64,000 nt of DNA, from assembly GCF_009720525.1 (NCBI RefSeq), contig NZ_CP043930.1:124001-188000 (forward strand). Direction: 5' to 3'. Both the position numbers and the translations under genes were made by a program. Within the stretch, counting starts at the first letter, position 1, and each line of letters opens with the position of its first letter. Of this stretch, positions 10,440 through 18,875 are shown piece after piece. The notes below the pieces were generated by a model, which saw only the letters and a program-made list of their open reading frames with translations, had not been told where the DNA came from and searched no databases. Source of the stretch: Gimesia benthica. Its GTDB lineage: Bacteria; Planctomycetota; Planctomycetia; Planctomycetales; Planctomycetaceae.

Positions 10440-10864
10440 CGCTTGCCTCGTTAACAGTGAAATTATATGTTTCCCCCATGTCAGAATTTCGGATTCTGAC
10501 AGACTGGACAAAGTCGGGAGGATGGACCTCATTAGGGGAGAGATTGGTCCACTACAAACATAGGTCACGGTTGACAGGGATGCAGATATTTTTCCGAATT
10601 TCTCCCTATTACCTGCGTGATCAGTAGCGTTGTAGAATGGCAACACTCGCATCAGAAATGACCTTTGTGTTTTCGGATTCTGTTGCTTAAAGAACACGTT
10701 ATTCAGCTGGAATTCCCGTTTTTTGTTAAATTCTCGATTCAACGAGACGGTTCTGGATCGACTTCAATTGAAATTCATGCTGCTTTAGCGATACACTGTT
10801 GCCAGTCGTGCCGACAGGTTTCCTGCAAAAAAATATCTCAAAAATGTTTTGGTAGAAATAAATT

Positions 10865-11146
10865 ATGGGTAAAAAGGCGTCGTCAGCTATCAAAGCAGGC
10901 TCAATGATTCAGGTTAAAGAGGGAGTCTGTCTGCCTGAGTTTCCAGAAATCAGTTGCGCAGGCTGGACGGGAATGGTCGTCGAAGTTCGTGGTAAGAAAG
11001 TTTCCGAACGAACCTACATTCTGGAATGGGACGAAGCTACGGAGAAGAAAATTCCAGAGGCTTACAAGACGCAGTGCGAAGCACAGCAGTTGTTGTATAC
11101 GATGGCCTGCCTCCCCGGTGATGACCTGACCCTGGCTGACGCTTAG
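10865..11146 (+). CDS. Conserved small protein, unknown function
   Basis: A 93-residue soluble protein with a basic N-terminus (MGKKASS), then a beta-rich segment (SMIQVKEG, GWTGMVVEVRGKK, YILEWD) that reads like a small SH3/KOW-type barrel, and an acidic C-terminus with two Cys. I recall similar short proteins in other planctomycetes but cannot name a function. Its TAG stop overlaps the TAA stop of the convergent folK by four bases (11143-11146). Confidence 0.7.
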   Translation: MGKKASSAIKAGSMIQVKEGVCLPEFPEISCAGWTGMVVEVRGKKVSERTYILEWDEATEKKIPEAYKTQCEAQQLLYTMACLPGDDLTLADA

Positions 11147-11655
11147 AGCTGTATCTCATCCCGGAGCAGCAGCTGATTTTGAGGGAGTTGCTGTAAGTCA
11201 ACTGCGATTTCGGACAACGTACTTTTGAGTCCCGGGACTTCATATTCCGGGGCGATCTCCGCCAGAGGCACTACCAGAAAGACTCGCGATCCGATCTCGG
11301 GGTCCGGGATGATCCGATGTGCGATCCGCAGGGAATCTCTATTAAAGAGAACCAGATCAATATCAATGGTGCGTTGACCATTTTTATTCAGAGGATCGCG
11401 TACTCGATTCAACCTGCTTTCAATTTCAGGAACAACCCTTTCGCAGATTGTTTCAGCATCATGGTCTGTCTCCAGCAGAACTGCAGCGTTGAGAAAATCT
11501 GGCTGGTGTGGGTCCCCCACCGGGGCACTCTGCCAGACCGACGATTTTCCTGTAACGCTTCCATAATCAGCCAGCAGCTGGACTGCCCGAGGCAGATTCT
11601 TTTCCGGATCAATATTACTGCCCAGTGCCAGAAAAGCCCGATTGAGCCGGCTCAC
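11143..11655 (-). CDS. folK: 2-amino-4-hydroxy-6-hydroxymethyldihydropteridine pyrophosphokinase
   Basis: HPPK transfers pyrophosphate from ATP to 6-hydroxymethyl-7,8-dihydropterin in folate synthesis. The 170-residue length is normal. Visible signatures are LALGSNI at 9-15, the pterin-binding PDFLNAAV at 53-60, and the HPPK signature RTIDIDLVLF at 95-104, whose D98 and D100 bind Mg. It overlaps folB by four bases (ATGA-type coupling), so the two are translated together. Confidence 0.95.
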   Translation of the reverse strand: MSRLNRAFLALGSNIDPEKNLPRAVQLLADYGSVTGKSSVWQSAPVGDPHQPDFLNAAVLLETDHDAETICERVVPEIESRLNRVRDPLNKNGQRTIDIDLVLFNRDSLRIAHRIIPDPEIGSRVFLVVPLAEIAPEYEVPGLKSTLSEIAVDLQQLPQNQLLLRDEIQL

Positions 11656-12020
11656 TGCTGATAATCCTCGCGTCTGCGTACCACACTGACTCCCACAGAG
11701 CGGGCAAAACGCAGAGCTCCCGGTTTTTCAATCCGGACCTCTGCGCATGCAACGCGTTCATCTTTCAGACAGATTCGCGCCACCTCATGTGCCATCGCCT
11801 CAACCAGCTGGAACTGGGAATGCTCTACAAGATCAATGATCTCCTTGGTAATCGTCCGATAATTGACCGCATCCTCAATCTGATCCGAATGACCGGCTGC
11901 TTTCAGATCGACGCCCATCGTGATGTTAATCAGAACATCCTGTTTTTTTTCGCGTTCTTCCTCATTAATACCGATGATGGTTCGGAGTAACAGATCGGCT
12001 ATATGAATCTGGTCGGGCAT
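11652..12020 (-). CDS. folB: Dihydroneopterin aldolase
   Basis: FolB cleaves 7,8-dihydroneopterin to 6-hydroxymethyl-7,8-dihydropterin and glycolaldehyde, just before FolK. The ATG at 12020 (MPDQIHI) gives a 122-residue protein of family length; a TTG at 12056 is in frame with a slightly better upstream GAGA. Expected active-site residues are present: E21, Y54 (VNYRTI), E74 and the catalytic K99 in the EKPGALRFA block. Divergent from the pyruvyltransferase-like gene at 12198. Confidence 0.94.
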   Translation of the reverse strand: MPDQIHIADLLLRTIIGINEEEREKKQDVLINITMGVDLKAAGHSDQIEDAVNYRTITKEIIDLVEHSQFQLVEAMAHEVARICLKDERVACAEVRIEKPGALRFARSVGVSVVRRREDYQQ

Positions 12021-12121
12021 AATTTTTAGCGATGTTAAAAATGGGGCAGACTTCAATTAAATCTCAGCTACAATGCATTTACAGCTTACTATAGTCACGC
12101 AGAACGGGATTGGACAGGTAG

Positions 12122-12154
12122 GAATCAGTTCCTTCCCGCGGGAATCCCTGATTC
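12122..12154. promoter_or_regulatory. Nested palindrome in the folB/pyruvyltransferase divergent region
   Basis: GAATCAG (12122-12128) pairs with CTGATTC (12148-12154) and encloses a perfect 12-base palindrome TTCCCGCGGGAA (12133-12144). It sits between two divergent genes, so an operator or a cruciform/hairpin in the leader of the rightward gene is possible. No regulator can be assigned. Confidence 0.45.
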
Positions 12155-12197
12155 TTACTACCGAATCGACACACCTTCAACAGATTACAGAGAACTG

Positions 12198-13535
12198 ATG
12201 CAACCGACTCCAGACAATTTCACAAGACGCAACTGGCTCAAACAGACTCTGACACATTCCCTGGCCATCGCAGGAGCCTCTCAACTGGGATTTTCCCTGC
12301 CTTCAGCCCGGGCTGAAGATAAAAAACCGGCAGAAAATGCGCCGACACTGCTGCTCCGGTCCGGATGGCAGACTGTTAATATCGGCGATATCGGACATTC
12401 TCCCGGCATTCTGAAACTGCTCGAAGTTTATGCGCCCGATTTTCGGATCATCCTCTGGCCCAACAGTGTTGACCGGGGTGTCGAACCAATGCTGCAAAAG
12501 CGATTTCCTCATCTGAAGATCGTCAAAGGTCGCCTCAGCCGTGACGGGAAACTGGATTCTCCTGAATTGGGAGAGGCTTTTGAACAGGCCGATTTCTTCC
12601 TGCATGGCTCGGGACCGAGTGTGGTTTCCCGCAGGGAACTGGCCCACTGGGACAAAGTCACAGGCAAGCCCTACGGAATTTATGGTGTGACGGTCTCCGA
12701 AGTCACCCCCGAACTCCATCGACTGCTCTCAGGGGCTGACTTCATTTATACCAGAGAGACCAGCTCGCTAAATAACCTGAAAGAGGCCAAGGTGACATCG
12801 CCCGAGCAGGATTTTGCCCCGGATGCCACATTTGCCATCGACCTCACCGACGATCCCAAAGCTAAAGCATTCCAGCAACAGCACCAGTTGGAGCCGGGAC
12901 AGTACCTCTGTGCGGTTCCCCGACTGCGGTACACCCCGTATCACAAAATCCACAAAGGGTCCCGCTGGTCCAAAGAGAAAATCGCAAAGGTTGAATCAGT
13001 AAATAAAGAGTATCAGGAAATTGATCATGTAAAACTACGCGCTGCAATTATCAAGTGGGTCCGCACCAGCGGTCAGAAAGCGGTCGTCTGTCCAGAAATG
13101 ACTTACCAGACAGAAATCATTCAGCCACTGGTGATCGATCCACTGCCTGAAGATGTAAAAGCAAAAGTGGTCGCCCACGATCAATACTGGCTTCCTGACG
13201 AAGCAGGCTCACTCTATCGGGATGCGTCAGCGGTCGTCAGCATGGAATGCCACTCGCCCATCATCGCCTGTGCACACGGGACGCCAGGACTTTACGTCCG
13301 ACAACCCACAGATACCATCAAAGGGCAGATGTGGTACGATATCGGATTAGCGGACTGGACGTTTGAAATTGACGAAGTCAACCAACAAGAGATTGCAGAC
13401 CGTGCGATTGCCGTCTACGAGAACTACGATCAATCTCTGGAGAAACTCAAAACGGTCATGGAGTCCATCAGCGCCCGTCAAAAGCGAACGATGCAGGTCG
13501 TCAGGCAGGCGGTCCTCAAAGCGCACACTTCCTGA
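12198..13535 (+). CDS. Polysaccharide pyruvyl transferase family protein, Tat-exported
   Basis: A 445-residue protein with a Tat-like signal (TRRNWLKQ at 9-16, hydrophobic stretch to about 38). The body resembles the polysaccharide pyruvyltransferase family (GT-B-like fold): SGWQTVNIGDIGHSPG near 55-70, FLHGSGPSVVS near 134-144, and a later ECHSPIIACAHGTPGLYV block near 350. Family members transfer pyruvate from PEP to sugars. An exported member is unusual because PEP is cytoplasmic, so the activity is uncertain and it may be a non-transferase relative. Confidence 0.85.
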   Translation: MQPTPDNFTRRNWLKQTLTHSLAIAGASQLGFSLPSARAEDKKPAENAPTLLLRSGWQTVNIGDIGHSPGILKLLEVYAPDFRIILWPNSVDRGVEPMLQKRFPHLKIVKGRLSRDGKLDSPELGEAFEQADFFLHGSGPSVVSRRELAHWDKVTGKPYGIYGVTVSEVTPELHRLLSGADFIYTRETSSLNNLKEAKVTSPEQDFAPDATFAIDLTDDPKAKAFQQQHQLEPGQYLCAVPRLRYTPYHKIHKGSRWSKEKIAKVESVNKEYQEIDHVKLRAAIIKWVRTSGQKAVVCPEMTYQTEIIQPLVIDPLPEDVKAKVVAHDQYWLPDEAGSLYRDASAVVSMECHSPIIACAHGTPGLYVRQPTDTIKGQMWYDIGLADWTFEIDEVNQQEIADRAIAVYENYDQSLEKLKTVMESISARQKRTMQVVRQAVLKAHTS

Positions 13536-13543
13536 CTACGGAG

Positions 13544-13593
13544 CGGCGAACAGCTGACAGTTCGATCAGGCTCCACCTGTCAGCTGTTCGCCG
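13544..13593. terminator. Perfect 17-base inverted repeat between convergent genes
   Basis: CGGCGAACAGCTGACAG (13544-13560) and CTGTCAGCTGTTCGCCG (13577-13593) are exact reverse complements around a 16-base loop. The right arm lies inside the last codons of the minus-strand SDR gene (stop at 13566). No long T tail is seen, so termination on either strand is an inference from its position. Confidence 0.6.
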
Positions 13594-14309
13594 CCGGCCA
13601 CGGAGATGACTTCACCGGTTACAAATTCGGAGTTCAGCAGATAGAGCACCGTCCGACAGATCTCCTCTGGATTTCCCACCCGCTTCAGCGGAATTCCACC
13701 TGAGCGTTGCTCCAGATAGGAACGATCTTCGCCCGGAGGAGGGAGTATCGCTCCCGGGGCGATCGCATTGACCTGAATTCCGGGAGCCAGTTCCAGGGCC
13801 AGACACTCCGTTAAGGTCACAAGTCCCGCCTTGGAAATCCGGTAGGGCAGGTGACCAATCCCGGCCCGATTGGCTCGCCAGTCGACGATATTAATGATGT
13901 GTCCTGACCGATCAGCGGGCAGGAGTTCCGCAAATTTCTGACTCAGAAAGAAGGGGGCTTTCAGATTAATATCCAACTGGGAGTCCCAGTCAGCCTCAGT
14001 CGCTTCCTTCAGTTGCTTATTCTCAAAGACTGAGGCACTGTTAACAAGCACATCTGCCCGCCCCAGTTCTGTCATCACCTCTGAAAAAACCGTTTCTGCT
14101 GCCGAGACAGGATTAGAGAGATCAGCGGAAACCTGCATCGCCATCCGTCCCCTCTGTTCGATTTCAGCACAGGTATCTCGCGCGGCTTGATCTGACGAGT
14201 TATAATGAATACAGATATCAGCGCCTGCATCAGCCAATGCCAGTGCGATTGCCCGCCCGATGCGGACGGCTGAGCCGGTGATGACGGCGACTTTTCCTTC
14301 CAAGTTCAT
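13566..14309 (-). CDS. SDR oxidoreductase, pteridine reductase (PTR1/FolM)-like
   Basis: A 247-residue Rossmann-fold reductase starting at the ATG at 14309 (the frame is open to 14363). The cofactor motif TGSAVRIG (11-18) carries the Arg seen in NADPH-dependent pteridine reductases. The catalytic Tyr and Lys are Y156 and K160 (YRISK). At the place of the usual catalytic Ser there is D143 (IINIVDW), which is the PTR1/FolM arrangement, in which Asp replaces Ser. Dihydropteridine, dihydrofolate or dihydromonapterin reduction is therefore the best guess, and folB/folK lie only 1.5 kb away. A generic SDR role cannot be excluded. Confidence 0.85.
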   Translation of the reverse strand: MNLEGKVAVITGSAVRIGRAIALALADAGADICIHYNSSDQAARDTCAEIEQRGRMAMQVSADLSNPVSAAETVFSEVMTELGRADVLVNSASVFENKQLKEATEADWDSQLDINLKAPFFLSQKFAELLPADRSGHIINIVDWRANRAGIGHLPYRISKAGLVTLTECLALELAPGIQVNAIAPGAILPPPGEDRSYLEQRSGGIPLKRVGNPEEICRTVLYLLNSEFVTGEVISVAGGEQLTGGA

Positions 14310-14343
14310 GTTGTTCCGCTCACTGTCGCTTAAGGTCAGACAA

Positions 14344-14370
14344 TAAAAAAACCCGGCGATCAAACCGGGG
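14344..14370 (-). terminator. Terminator of the CheX/receiver gene
   Basis: CCCGG (14352-14356) and CCGGG (14365-14369) form a short GC stem with an 8-base loop. Read on the minus strand it is followed by seven T (complement of the A run at 14345-14351). It lies 30 bases past the stop at 14400. Confidence 0.8.
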
Positions 14371-14399
14371 AATAAAAGAAGTTCCGCATTGGGAGATCT

Positions 14400-15329
14400 T
14401 TACTTTGTAGTCGTCACAACCTCTTTGACAACCGGCGTTCTTCCCAGAGCGCGCTCTATTTTGCCAATCAGAATCTGCTTTGTGAAGTCCGTCTTCAGAA
14501 TATAATCGGCTGCACCATGGTTAAATGCCTGAATAATGGCAGTCGTAGAACGATTGGAGGTAATCACCAGAATCTCAACGTTTTCCATGAGTGGAGACTC
14601 TTTGATCTGGCGAACAGCCTCCGCCTGGTGTCCATGGTCTGCATCAATTTCAAGGAGAATCAGATCCGGTTCATTCAAAGCGGAATCCATAAATGCTTCC
14701 TCTACTGTCGAAGCCGTCTGAACCTGGTAACGCTCATGTAACAGACCTTTAAACAGGGCACAGCTCAGTTCATCAGGATCAACAACCAGCAGCCGTTTCT
14801 TTTCCGCTTCCGGACCTTCCTGATCCAGAATTTCTCCCAGCTGTCCCACGAAGCCAAAATAGACGGCAATCTCGCCGATTCCGGTTTGAAATATTCCGCA
14901 CTTGGAACCGGCTTCCGGGGGATAAAGAGTATCGATCTGCTCCGTTTCGATCAGAGTCGGATGTCCCAGTTGGAAGCCCATATGATCGACTGCTTTCTTA
15001 GCCTGACCAGCGATCATATTCGACAATTCGCAGGCAAAGTCGGTGAGAACATGTTCATCCTCAGCCAGGGTTTCATCGATTAATAACGCGACAGCGCGAG
15101 AAACCAGATCCCGTGGGACGTTGACGACAACGATGCCTTTTCCTGGACCATTCACCTCAATCGCTGAGCTCAACAGGTGGCGGGGGGCATCGCTGACATC
15201 GATAATTGTTTCCAACTCAGCTGTGGTACCGACAAAATACTTAAAGACATCAATAACCGAATTAATGACTGGATCAGAAAACCGCTTGGTCAAGGTCTCT
15301 GTTGTATGTGTGGCAGGAATGAAAGACAT
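14400..15329 (-). CDS. CheX-like phosphatase domain fused to a receiver lacking the phosphoacceptor Asp
   Basis: A 309-residue cytoplasmic protein. Residues 1-165 form a CheX/CheC-type domain with the ExxN phosphatase signature (E101, N104 in ELSNMIAGQ). Residues 178-295 form a response-regulator receiver (LLVVDPDE at 180-187, T257, K279), but the position of the phosphorylated Asp is Glu (E227 in PDLILLEID). The domain may be permanently active or serve only for binding. No chemoreceptor or CheA is nearby. It is transcribed alone, with its own terminator. Confidence 0.88.
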   Translation of the reverse strand: MSFIPATHTTETLTKRFSDPVINSVIDVFKYFVGTTAELETIIDVSDAPRHLLSSAIEVNGPGKGIVVVNVPRDLVSRAVALLIDETLAEDEHVLTDFACELSNMIAGQAKKAVDHMGFQLGHPTLIETEQIDTLYPPEAGSKCGIFQTGIGEIAVYFGFVGQLGEILDQEGPEAEKKRLLVVDPDELSCALFKGLLHERYQVQTASTVEEAFMDSALNEPDLILLEIDADHGHQAEAVRQIKESPLMENVEILVITSNRSTTAIIQAFNHGAADYILKTDFTKQILIGKIERALGRTPVVKEVVTTTK

Positions 15330-15690
15330 AGCAGGAACCCGTCTTTTTATGAACTATCGCTAGATATAATGAAAGGCATTCAAAAAGTGTGGAGAACTCT
15401 GTCCGCTCCAGACCATCACCCGACGACCGGGTCTAGTTTATAATTTCCATTTCAATGTGGATTGACTAAACTATATGTCAGAAAAATCTTCGGGTAGCGA
15501 CAGTTTGTACTCAGCGCCTCCAACAGTGCCCCACCACGGCACAAAGTCATTAAAACCGATACGACCCATATCCATGTTGATGAAAAATTGCTGAATCACA
15601 GGCAACCTTGTGTAACGCTAACATCCCGATTTTGCTTGAGATAACCAATCTAAATTCCTACATACCTGAGCAGAGAGCGAGCGCCAGCTA
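15330..15690. other. Divergent intergenic region
   Basis: About 360 bases between the CheX/receiver gene and the hydrolase gene. AT-rich patches such as TTTATAATTT near 15436-15445 could serve as promoter elements, but no pair of boxes is convincing. No RNA gene seen. Confidence 0.4.
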
Positions 15691-16590
15691 ATGAATCCCT
15701 CCATTTCAATTTTTCGCACTTTTTTCGCATTGTTGTTCGTGGCCTGTTTTCTGCCTGTTGGATTTGCAGGAGAAGCCTCCTCAAAAACGCCTCAACACTG
15801 GTCAGGCAAACAGGATACGTGGCATGGGTTCAAGCGGGTTCATTTTCCTACCGAAGGGCGAAAATCTTACGTCGTCATTCCGGAGAAGGCCGCCCCCGGC
15901 AACCCCTGGGTCTGGCGCGCACGATTCCCTGACTTCCATTATGAAATGGATGTGGAACTCCTGAAACAGGGCTTCCATATCGCATACCTGGATGTGTCTG
16001 ATCTATTTGGTTCCCCCCAGGCCATTGAATACGGAAATAAATTTTACAAGCGTCTGACACAGCAGCACGGACTGCAGTCCAAAGTCGCTTTAGAAGGAGT
16101 GAGCCGCGGGGGACTCTTCATTTACAACTGGGCCCTGGCAAATCCGGATAAAGTGAGCTGTATCTATGCTGACACACCGGTCTGCGATTTCAAAAGCTGG
16201 CCCGGTGGAAAAGGGAAGAGCGAGGGCTCGCAGGCCCGCTGGAACGCCTGCCTCAAGGCCTATGGCCTGACAGAACAGGAAGCACTGGACTGGCCCAATA
16301 ACCCGGTAGACCGCATCACAACGATCGCTGAAGCAGAGATCCCGGTGCTGCACATCATTTCAGAAAATGATCAGGTTGTTCCTCCCAATGAAAACACACT
16401 GCTCATGTTCAGCCGGGTACCTGAAAAATATCGTAAAAATAACTTTCAGATCATCTCCGTCAAAGAGGGGACTGAAAAATCAAAGGGGCACCACTTCACG
16501 CATCCCGAGCCGGATCGGGTCGTTAAATTCATTTGTCAGCACACGCTCCAATCTGGTAACATGGTCAACTCTTCCTCCACCAACGAGTAA
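15691..16590 (+). CDS. Secreted alpha/beta hydrolase
   Basis: A 299-residue protein with a signal peptide (hydrophobic 9-25, cleavage near GFAG). The nucleophile elbow is EGVSRGG with S138. A candidate acid is the Asp in ISENDQVVP (about 225-233) and a candidate His is in GHHFTHPEP near the C-terminus. Size and motifs resemble prolyl-oligopeptidase/dienelactone-type esterases found with planctomycete polysaccharide genes. The substrate is not predictable. Confidence 0.88.
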   Translation: MNPSISIFRTFFALLFVACFLPVGFAGEASSKTPQHWSGKQDTWHGFKRVHFPTEGRKSYVVIPEKAAPGNPWVWRARFPDFHYEMDVELLKQGFHIAYLDVSDLFGSPQAIEYGNKFYKRLTQQHGLQSKVALEGVSRGGLFIYNWALANPDKVSCIYADTPVCDFKSWPGGKGKSEGSQARWNACLKAYGLTEQEALDWPNNPVDRITTIAEAEIPVLHIISENDQVVPPNENTLLMFSRVPEKYRKNNFQIISVKEGTEKSKGHHFTHPEPDRVVKFICQHTLQSGNMVNSSSTNE

Positions 16591-16686
16591 AGAACTCGAG
16601 CATTTGGAGCTGGAGGCCGGAAAAATCTGCGGATCAGTAAAAAAATGGTGGTTATTCACTTTTTTTACCCCCAGTAGTTCTGAACA

Positions 16687-17268
16687 ATGGTAATAGCAGG
16701 GACGCTTACCATCGAACAGAAACCTCAAGTTCTGATTCAAAGAGTACTTACCGTGACCTCCCACCGCAGCACCTGCCATACTGAATTATTTGCCTCTTTC
16801 TCTCTGAGAAGAGTGCTGCGCGGTGTTTGTGTTAGCTTGTTCTGCCTGGGATACCTGATCACGAATACCGCCGTGGTTCCCAGCCTGTCTGTAAGATCTG
16901 GCTGTCGGTGTGCCGAGGACCAGAAATCGAACTCCCGCTGCTGCTGTGTTAACAAAAGCCTTAAGGTTTCCGAGATGGAACAGGGCACCTGTTGTACAAG
17001 CCCCATGGCTTCCAACCGAAGCTGCTGTTCTGCCGGTGCAGACAAAGAGTCCCCCGGCGAGAAGTCGAAGTCCGCTGTGTGCCAGGTTTCTCGTCTTTGT
17101 GGCTGTGGCGATTCTCAACTCAAAGGCTGGTACGTTTCTGATCCCCGCCAGTTATGCCAGTCTCCTCGAATCATTTCTGACAATACTCGGCTCGACTCTC
17201 TGCTTGTGGCTGATGACACGATCACTTCGCTGTCTCAGCAACCGGAAATTCCCCCACCCAGGGCGTAG
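16687..17268 (+). CDS. Cys-rich membrane-anchored protein, unknown function
   Basis: A 193-residue protein with one hydrophobic segment (about 43-65, VCVSLFCLGYLITNTAVV) followed by a Cys-rich exported part: CRC, RCCC, CC, CC and CGCG clusters between about 72 and 140. This is a recognisable type of planctomycete hypothetical that often precedes DUF1559 genes. The Cys pairs suggest metal binding or disulfides. The start is uncertain. It lies 140 bases before the DUF1559 gene, which has a Met/His-rich insertion, so a joint metal-related role is possible but unproven. Confidence 0.65.
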   Translation: MVIAGTLTIEQKPQVLIQRVLTVTSHRSTCHTELFASFSLRRVLRGVCVSLFCLGYLITNTAVVPSLSVRSGCRCAEDQKSNSRCCCVNKSLKVSEMEQGTCCTSPMASNRSCCSAGADKESPGEKSKSAVCQVSRLCGCGDSQLKGWYVSDPRQLCQSPRIISDNTRLDSLLVADDTITSLSQQPEIPPPRA

Positions 17269-17408
17269 ACCCCGCCTTACTAAGCAAGTTTGACAGCAGG
17301 CACTCAGCGATTGGAAATGTCCGATCTGCTGCGCTGGCAACTCTTTCCCACCCGACATCCGGTTTACGATTGCGCGACCTGCAACGTAACATAAAAGGTA
17401 AACCTACC

Positions 17409-18386
17409 ATGAATTTTTCACAGAATCCTCGCCATCATAGACGTGGCTTCACCCTCATTGAACTGCTGGTGGTCATCGCCATCATCGCGATCCTGATCGC
17501 CTTACTCCTGCCTGCTGTCCAGCAGGCGCGGGAAGCGGCCCGCCGCTCCACCTGCAAAAACAGCCTCAAGCAGATCGGCCTGGCGCTTTACAATTACCAC
17601 GATACGCACGGCACGTATCCTCCGGGCTACATCGCACGAGGTGTCGTCAACAGTGATCCCAGTTCTTCTGAAACCGGTTCCGGTTTTGCCTGGGGCGTCA
17701 TGTTGCTCCCGTTCCTGGACCAGGCTCCGCTGTATAACCAGCTCAACCTGAATCTAAATGCTACCGTTTCTCCCAATATCGATCTGGCTGACCAGGTTGT
17801 ACCCATCTTTCGCTGTCCCAGTGACACCAACCAGGGCGTCTTCTCGGTCACCGATGGTTCTAACACCTATCAACTGTCTTCTGCGAACTATGTGGGTGTT
17901 TTCGGGTATGGCAGCCTGACGATGACCCCGGGGAATCCCATGCAGAAAGGGATTCTCTACCGCAACAGTAATGTAAAGGTCCGCGATGTCATCGACGGGA
18001 CTTCGAATACGATTGTCGCCGGGGAACGCTCTCATCAGCATCAGTTCGTGGGTGCGGCGTCAATCATCGAGGCTGATTCTACATGGTACGCCGCCATCCC
18101 CAACGCGACCCGCCCGGCAGGGATGATGAGCATGCCATCCATGACCGAAGGCCCGGCATCCCTGATTCTGGGGCATGTCGGTCAACCGGCCATGATGAGC
18201 ATGATGGCCATGCACCATCCCCCCAACACCACGAACCACATCGCCAATTTCTCCAGTAAGCATGAAGGGGGAGCCCACTTCCTGCTGGGCGACGGGGCGG
18301 TCCGCTTCCTCAGTGAGAACATGAGCTACGAGACCTTCCAGCGACTCGGAATGATCGCCGACGGCAACCCCATCGGCGAGTTTTAA
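17409..18386 (+). CDS. DUF1559 domain protein with type IV pilin-like N-terminus
   Basis: A 325-residue planctomycete-specific pseudopilin relative. The ATG at 17409 puts the prepilin cleavage motif RRGFTLIELLVVIAIIAILI at residues 11-30, followed by PAVQQAREAARR. The conserved DUF1559 end is present (KHEGGAHFLLGDGAVRFL). Unusual is a Met/His-rich stretch at about 237-270 (MMSMPSM, PAMMSMMAMHHPP), which looks like a copper-type soft-metal site. Upstream lies a Cys-rich protein, downstream a terminator. Confidence 0.92.
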   Translation: MNFSQNPRHHRRGFTLIELLVVIAIIAILIALLLPAVQQAREAARRSTCKNSLKQIGLALYNYHDTHGTYPPGYIARGVVNSDPSSSETGSGFAWGVMLLPFLDQAPLYNQLNLNLNATVSPNIDLADQVVPIFRCPSDTNQGVFSVTDGSNTYQLSSANYVGVFGYGSLTMTPGNPMQKGILYRNSNVKVRDVIDGTSNTIVAGERSHQHQFVGAASIIEADSTWYAAIPNATRPAGMMSMPSMTEGPASLILGHVGQPAMMSMMAMHHPPNTTNHIANFSSKHEGGAHFLLGDGAVRFLSENMSYETFQRLGMIADGNPIGEF

Positions 18387-18418
18387 GCTTCGGTTTCTCA
18401 AACCAAAAGTGTCTATAC

Positions 18419-18457
18419 CAGGGCTGATGTTCCATGCGAGCTTCAGCCCTGTTTCTT
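18419..18457 (+). terminator. Terminator of the DUF1559 gene
   Basis: CAGGGCTGA (18419-18427) pairs with TCAGCCCTG (18443-18451), followed by TTTCTT. It sits 33 bases after the stop at 18386. Confidence 0.75.
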
Positions 18458-18745
18458 AAACTGGCCTGCAATCATCACTTAAAGCTACCCGGGCCTTCGG
18501 TTTTCTTGCCCGGCAATCTCCCGACCGACGGGGAGCTAAAATGGTGTAGAACTTGCGCATCTCCGGTTACCCTGTGCAGGCTGTTTCCTGGGGCGACTGA
18601 CGCATTTTTAGACAGGCTGGAACCCCCAGCCCCGCCAAGGTTTGGGCCCAGGATTCTGCCCGTCTCCAGACGTGGGAAATACTTGTTTCAATTTTTGTAA
18701 ATTCCACGCAAAATGATCGATTTATTTCTTGTATTTTCTCCCCCT
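18458..18745. other. Non-coding stretch with two consecutive GC hairpins
   Basis: No supported gene. CCGGGC (18489-18494) pairs with GCCCGG (18508-18513), and immediately after it CTCCCG (18518-18523) with CGGGGAG (18529-18535). A further GC-rich patch lies at 18620-18665. This could be a structured RNA or old coding debris; I recognise no riboswitch class. Confidence 0.35.
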
Positions 18746-18774
18746 TTGACATAATAATCTCGAACTTTTAAAAA
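18746..18774 (+). promoter_or_regulatory. Candidate sigma70-type promoter for speD
   Basis: A perfect TTGACA at 18746-18751 is followed after 17 bases by TAAAAA (18769-18774, 4/6 match to TATAAT). It lies about 100 bases before the speD start. The -10 box is weak. Confidence 0.4.
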
Positions 18775-18875
18775 AGCGTACCGATATAGGCATTACGATT
18801 CGAAATCGTCTCGAACAGTTTCATTAAAAATCGGATGCCTGTTTTTTTCTGGCACCTCAGTGGAGGGTTTATGAG

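Noticed and set aside
9912..10742. Extension of the first TadE-like protein to 276 residues
   Set aside because: The extra N-terminal 101 residues would bury the TadE anchor in the middle of the protein; the ATG at 10439 has a ribosome site and the normal layout.
18434..18700. An 88-codon plus-strand frame after the DUF1559 gene
   Set aside because: It starts inside the terminator hairpin and has no recognisable feature.
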